A DNA stretch of 23,912 bases from assembly GCA_022562795.1 (NCBI GenBank), contig JADFOP010000036.1, forward strand, positions 1 to 23,912, in the 5' to 3' direction. Below the pieces are notes generated by a model. That model saw only the letters and a program-made list of their open reading frames with translations. It did no database searches and had not been told where the DNA came from. The stretch is from Nitrospinota bacterium (GTDB lineage: Bacteria; JADFOP01). The translations under genes and the position numbers were made by a program. Positions 20,667 through 23,912 of this stretch are shown here, one piece after another; positions within the stretch are counted from its first letter, which is position 1, and the number at the start of each line of letters is the position of its first letter.

Positions 20667-23141
20667 TCAGTCTGTTTTTTCACCCATAGAGAATGCGGAA
20701 CTCTGTGACGGCAGAGCCTCCCGGTTGAAATTCAACCGCTTGGCCAGACGCAACGCCGCCTCGAGAAGCTCCCCGTGGTCGGGCTTCCGACCTCTCGAAG
20801 CGCCCAGGAGCTTCGGCATCTCGCGGCAAGCCAGACGGTAATAGCGATTCTGAATGTCCCAGAGCCGAGGCTCGATCCCCAAAAGGTCGGCGAGCTCCAA
20901 AAGATGTTCGGAGCGCTCCAGGGAGGCAAACGAAAAATCCTCCTCGAGGGCGTCGAGAGACTTATCAAGGGCCTCCTCCAGGCTGCGCGTAGCGGGTTCC
21001 GTCGCGAGAGGGAGCCCCCAGCGGCCCGCCTCGTCAACGAGGGCCTCCACGGCCTCATCGTGGTTCGCAACGCCCGGTGCGCCTATCGCCTCGATGGCCT
21101 CCTTCTCCAGGGTATAGGCGGCCGCCCCCAGGAATCCCGGAACCAGCGGAGCGTTGACATCTTGGAGGTAGGTCATGAGGCTTCGGTTCTCCTCGTACAT
21201 GGCCCGGTAGGTGGAGTCGAACTTAGCCACCACCTGCTCGGTCAGCATCTCCACGACCTTGCGGCGCTTCTCGATAAATAGATCCTTCAGCGCGTAGTAT
21301 TCGAGCCCGAAAACGCCGTCGAGCGTCCGGATGACCTCGGTTAGGCCCTCCCGCTCGAACTGGCGAAGGAGGGTCGCCTCGAGATCCTCGTAGTCCTCGA
21401 TGCGGTCGGCCGCGGCCACCGAGCAGCGAAAGTCGTAGCCCCCGAGGTGGATTACCCCGTATACCGCTTGGTAAGTCTCGCGCGTGATTGTTGAAGACGC
21501 GACCACGCGCCCTACGGCGAGCCGGGCCGTCCCCTGGTCGGCGTGCCCTCGCCTCTCCTCTTTGAGGGTGTAGGAGTAGACGGCCCCGTTGGGGCCGGAG
21601 TCTTCAAAGAGCTGGCTGATGGCGTGGTGGGCCACAACCCGGGGAAGGTCTATCATCGTGGGGCGGAGCAGCTTGTCGTAAATCTCCGCTCCGGTGCCGA
21701 GCTCACCAACGTTGCTCGGGGCCTTCTCGAGGTTGCCCCGGAAGGTCTCTTCGAGGTTGACCCCGAACACCTTGGCTAGCTGAACGACCCGGGCCGCATA
21801 CTCAAGGACCTTGACCGTCTCCATCCCGGATATCTCGTCGAAGTACCAACCGCAGCTCGTGTACATGAGCATCGCATGGCGCTGCATCTCGAGGAGCTTG
21901 AGGCTCCGGGTGAGCTCGGCCTCGCCGATTGGCCGCGCCTGGTGCTTTTGGAAAAACCGCTCCAGGCCGGCCTCGGAGCGATCGAGGATGACATCTACAT
22001 AATCGTCACGCGCCGCCCAGGGCTCCTCCATCAACTCCTGCGCCTCCCGCTCGTAGAGAGCGGCCACCGCGTCGCGGAGCTCGTCCAGGGCCTCTCTCAG
22101 GGGCATGCGCCAGCGCTGATGCCAGCCCCGCCCCGGGTCCATGAGGCAACCGCAGTCGCTCCGCCACCGCTCGATGCCATGGGAGCAGCTCCAGGAGGAA
22201 TCCTCCACAATCTCCACCTCGTATCGGGGCGGATGCGCCTCCAGGAAGCGGCTATAGTTCGTTAGGGCCACCTCGGGGTTCTCCTCCAAACTTTTCAAGA
22301 GGTAGGCCAGGGCCATTTCGCTGAAGGGCAGGTGGTGGCCGTAGGTCTCCCCGTCGGTCGCCAGGTGGACGAGGCGCGCTCTCCCCCTGTGGCGGCTGAA
22401 GCTCGCGAGAACCCGCTCGAGGAAATTCTCGCCGCTTCGGGGGAGCCCCCCGAAGGCGACGGCCTGCGCCAGAGGGCCATCGTAAAAGAACAGGGAGATG
22501 GCCCGGCCCGAAGGTAGCCGGCACCGGTAGGCCCGAGATGTATTGAGCCTTTCGGCGGCCACCTCGGCCCATTCCCTGCTGCCTATCCGTCGGACCCTTC
22601 GAGCCTGGTGCGGGGCCAGGATGGTGAACGAGATGCCTTGGCCGGCCAGCGCCTCGAGGGTGGCGACGTCGACGGCGCACTCGGGGAGCCACATCCCCTG
22701 GGGCTCGCGGCCAAAACGGACCTCGAAATCACGAATGCCCCAGAGGACCTGGGTCGTCAAGTCGCGGGCGGAGCAGAGAGGCAAGATGGGGTGGTTGTAA
22801 GCCTGGGCGATGGCGTTGCCGTGACCGCCGTTTAGGAGTCGGCTGCTATGGTCGGCAGCGACGATAGCCTGGTAGACTTCCGGCTCTTCGGTCTCGAGCC
22901 ACGAGAACAGAGTGGGGCCCATGTCGAAGCTTATTCTCTCGAAATTGTTGGTTATCTCCAGGATGTTGCCATCTGAGTCGAGGAGACGGGCGGCCGTGTT
23001 GGGAGCGTAGCTCTCGGCGGTCACCCGGGCGTTCCAGTCGTGGAAGGGGGCGGCGGAGTCCTGGACCTCCACGGCCTCAAGCCACGGGTTCTCCCGCGGC
23101 GGCTGGTAGAAGTGGCCGTGAATGCATACGAACCTCTTCAT
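20667..23141 (-). CDS. GH57 protein with DUF3536 domain
   Basis: A large GH57 protein of 824 residues with the start at ATG 23141 (MKRFVCIHGHFYQPPRENPW). I choose this start because the family N-terminus begins just before HGHFYQP and because a candidate promoter -10 lies at 23191-23196, downstream of the 23201 start. AGGAGG lies 14 bases before it, which is longer than usual. Motifs: HGHFYQP (8-14), MWLPECAVD with Glu154 as likely nucleophile, and HLATDGETYGHH with Asp263 as likely acid. Residues from about 300 to 824 form the helical DUF3536 part. The family is probably an alpha-glucan-acting enzyme; no activity is proven. It is separate from, and opposite to, the treT operon. Confidence 0.85.
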   Translation of the reverse strand: MKRFVCIHGHFYQPPRENPWLEAVEVQDSAAPFHDWNARVTAESYAPNTAARLLDSDGNILEITNNFERISFDMGPTLFSWLETEEPEVYQAIVAADHSSRLLNGGHGNAIAQAYNHPILPLCSARDLTTQVLWGIRDFEVRFGREPQGMWLPECAVDVATLEALAGQGISFTILAPHQARRVRRIGSREWAEVAAERLNTSRAYRCRLPSGRAISLFFYDGPLAQAVAFGGLPRSGENFLERVLASFSRHRGRARLVHLATDGETYGHHLPFSEMALAYLLKSLEENPEVALTNYSRFLEAHPPRYEVEIVEDSSWSCSHGIERWRSDCGCLMDPGRGWHQRWRMPLREALDELRDAVAALYEREAQELMEEPWAARDDYVDVILDRSEAGLERFFQKHQARPIGEAELTRSLKLLEMQRHAMLMYTSCGWYFDEISGMETVKVLEYAARVVQLAKVFGVNLEETFRGNLEKAPSNVGELGTGAEIYDKLLRPTMIDLPRVVAHHAISQLFEDSGPNGAVYSYTLKEERRGHADQGTARLAVGRVVASSTITRETYQAVYGVIHLGGYDFRCSVAAADRIEDYEDLEATLLRQFEREGLTEVIRTLDGVFGLEYYALKDLFIEKRRKVVEMLTEQVVAKFDSTYRAMYEENRSLMTYLQDVNAPLVPGFLGAAAYTLEKEAIEAIGAPGVANHDEAVEALVDEAGRWGLPLATEPATRSLEEALDKSLDALEEDFSFASLERSEHLLELADLLGIEPRLWDIQNRYYRLACREMPKLLGASRGRKPDHGELLEAALRLAKRLNFNREALPSQSSAFSMGEKTD

Positions 23142-23190
23142 GGGCAGGAGCAAGCCCTCCTTCATGCCAGTGAAAGCACTGACAAACCTA

Positions 23191-23220
23191 AAGATAGCCA
23201 ATCCGTGATGGGAAGTCCAG
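23191..23220 (-). promoter_or_regulatory. Candidate promoter of the GH57-DUF3536 gene
   Basis: On the minus strand, TATCTT (23191-23196) with CTGGAC 18 bases upstream (23215-23220). It gives a start near 23184 and a leader of about 43 bases to ATG 23141. The -35 match is weak. Confidence 0.35.
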
Positions 23221-23262
23221 TCCGAGACCCTCGCTGTATAAGGGTGGGTAGGGGCCGCCCGG

Positions 23263-23303
23263 CCTGAGGTCCGCCTTCCGCCTAAGGCGGACCTCAGGCG
23301 GAC
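23263..23303. repeat. Family C palindromes (composite)
   Basis: A compound of CCTGAGG, TCCGCCTAAGGCGGA (23277-23291) and CCTCAGGCGGA, with nested hairpins. Similar single copies lie at 23377-23391, 23414-23428 and 23796-23810. Confidence 0.75.
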
Positions 23304-23326
23304 AGCACCCCGACACCAACAAACCC

Positions 23327-23446
23327 TGTAGGGACAGCCTTTAGGCTGTCCGGCCTTTAGGGCAGGAAGCGGCAGTTCCGCCTTAGGCGGATGAACGGAC
23401 AGGGAGTCGCAAGTCCGCCTCAGGCGGAGTCGGCCCTGTCCCTACA
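23327..23446. repeat. Family A BIME with nested family C palindromes
   Basis: Outer arms TGTAGGGACAG and CTGTCCCTACA match the BIME at 5553-5625. The second hairpin is interrupted by a TCCGCCTCAGGCGGA unit (23414-23428), so a small repeat has inserted in a larger one, or both have recombined. Confidence 0.75.
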
Positions 23447-23482
23447 CAGGATTAGGCCAATGTAGCCTCCGTTCTCTTGTTA

Positions 23483-23515
23483 TGTAGGGACACCCCTTGT
23501 GGGTGTCCGGCCTTT
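23483..23515. repeat. Family A REP, GGGTGTCC variant
   Basis: TGTAGGGACACCCCTTGTGG followed by GTGTCCGGCC: the loop and lower stem are a variant also found at 11331 and 23567. Confidence 0.75.
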
Positions 23516-23516
23516 A

Positions 23517-23550
23517 CCGGGTAGTCGGGGTCGCCCCTGACCCCGACTCC
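23517..23550. repeat. Family B palindromic repeat
   Basis: CCGGGTAGTCGGGGTC followed by GCCCCTGACCCCGACT, a near-perfect hairpin. Confidence 0.72.
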
Positions 23551-23566
23551 TTTTACCAGTCCTTCC

Positions 23567-23687
23567 TGTAGGGACGCCCCTTGTGGGTGTCCGCGAACAA
23601 GCATGACCCCCAGGAAAAGGATAAACCCCCGTCCGCATACACGACCCGCCCTTCATACCCTCGGACAGGGTAAACCCTGTCCCTACA
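23567..23687. repeat. Family A REP/BIME cluster
   Basis: TGTAGGGACGCCCCTTGTGG, a spacer, and CGGACAGGGTAAACCCTGTC. From 23642 to about 23712 it repeats 11371-11441 with four differences in 71 bases. Confidence 0.8.
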
Positions 23688-23701
23688 CAGGCACACGACG
23701 A

Positions 23702-23730
23702 TGTAGGGACAGCCCTTGTGGCTGTCCGGC
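23702..23730. repeat. Family A REP
   Basis: TGTAGGGACAGCCCTTGTGG followed by CTGTCCGGC. It corresponds to the hairpin directly upstream of the RAYT. Confidence 0.75.
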
Positions 23731-23795
23731 ACAGAAGAGAGAGGTTAACGTTGTCCGGAACAGAAAGTCGGTTTATTAATCCATATCGGAGGCCC

Positions 23796-23810
23796 TCCGC
23801 CTCAGGCGGA
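23796..23810. repeat. Family C palindrome
   Basis: A perfect TCCGCCTCAGGCGGA. Confidence 0.75.
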
Positions 23811-23846
23811 TAAGGAGGGACTACCCGGGATGAGGAGGAAGAGAGG

Positions 23847-23912
23847 ATGAGGGGTATGAAAGGAACAGGAATGATAACAAATGGTAGCCTCGTTACCCTG
23901 GCTTCGGCCCTG
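23847..23912 (+). CDS. Possible gene start at the right edge (22 codons visible)
   Basis: ATG 23847 follows a purine-rich GAGGAGGAAGAGAGG and opens MRGMKGTGMITNGSLVTLAS to the edge without stop. A short basic and hydrophobic start could be a signal sequence, but too little is visible for a family. An in-frame ATG at 23856 is an alternative. Confidence 0.35.
   Translation, partial: MRGMKGTGMITNGSLVTLASAL

Overview
The window is a GC-rich bacterial chromosome segment with an unusual load of small palindromic repeats. I cannot name the lineage from sequence alone. The host genes (IlvE, TreT, three GH57 proteins, a GreA-type factor) and the RAYT transposase with REP-like repeats suit an uncultured or deep-branching, Gram-negative-like bacterium.

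Region 1 (1-11,044, all on the minus strand) is a virion structural operon of a transposable, Mu-related phage with a siphovirus-like tail. Reading in the direction of transcription (right to left): DUF935 portal, gpI-type protease with a nested scaffold start, cement protein, gpT-type major capsid protein, a small protein, DUF1320 adaptor, gpG-type virion morphogenesis protein, DUF1834 protein, tail tube protein, tail assembly chaperone G and its -1 frameshift product GT, a very short tape measure, a distal-tail-like protein, and a tail-tip protein that runs off the left edge. No terminase, transposase, repressor or lysis cassette is recognisable upstream of the portal, so the element starts abruptly in this window. 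A candidate late promoter lies at about 11.16-11.25 kb.

Region 2 (11.05-12.8 kb) is repeat-rich. It holds a RAYT (REP-associated tyrosine transposase) embedded in the REP/BIME repeats it presumably mobilises, a 47-residue two-helix membrane protein gene, and an array of 10-bp units. Two repeat families also occupy gaps in the phage operon, and one supplies stop codons to neighbouring genes.

Region 3 (12.8-20.5 kb) is host core: tRNA-Glu and tRNA-Lys with a clear promoter, a small helical protein, ilvE, then a probable alpha-glucan/trehalose operon (GH57, GH57, DUF5752, TreT), tRNA-Asn with promoter and terminator, and a GreA-type factor. A second copy of the 10-bp array, in inverted orientation, closes this block at 20.6 kb.

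Region 4 (20.67-23.14 kb, minus strand) is a large GH57-DUF3536 protein, so the segment carries three GH57 proteins. The last 0.7 kb is a dense REP/BIME cluster, one part nearly identical to the repeat beside the RAYT, followed by the first 22 codons of a possible gene at the right edge.

The strongest observations are the complete programmed -1 frameshift cassette in the tail chaperone gene, the RAYT/REP system invading a prophage operon, a short palindrome that also lies inside several phage coding sequences, the paired 10-bp arrays, and the GH57/GH57/DUF5752/TreT operon.
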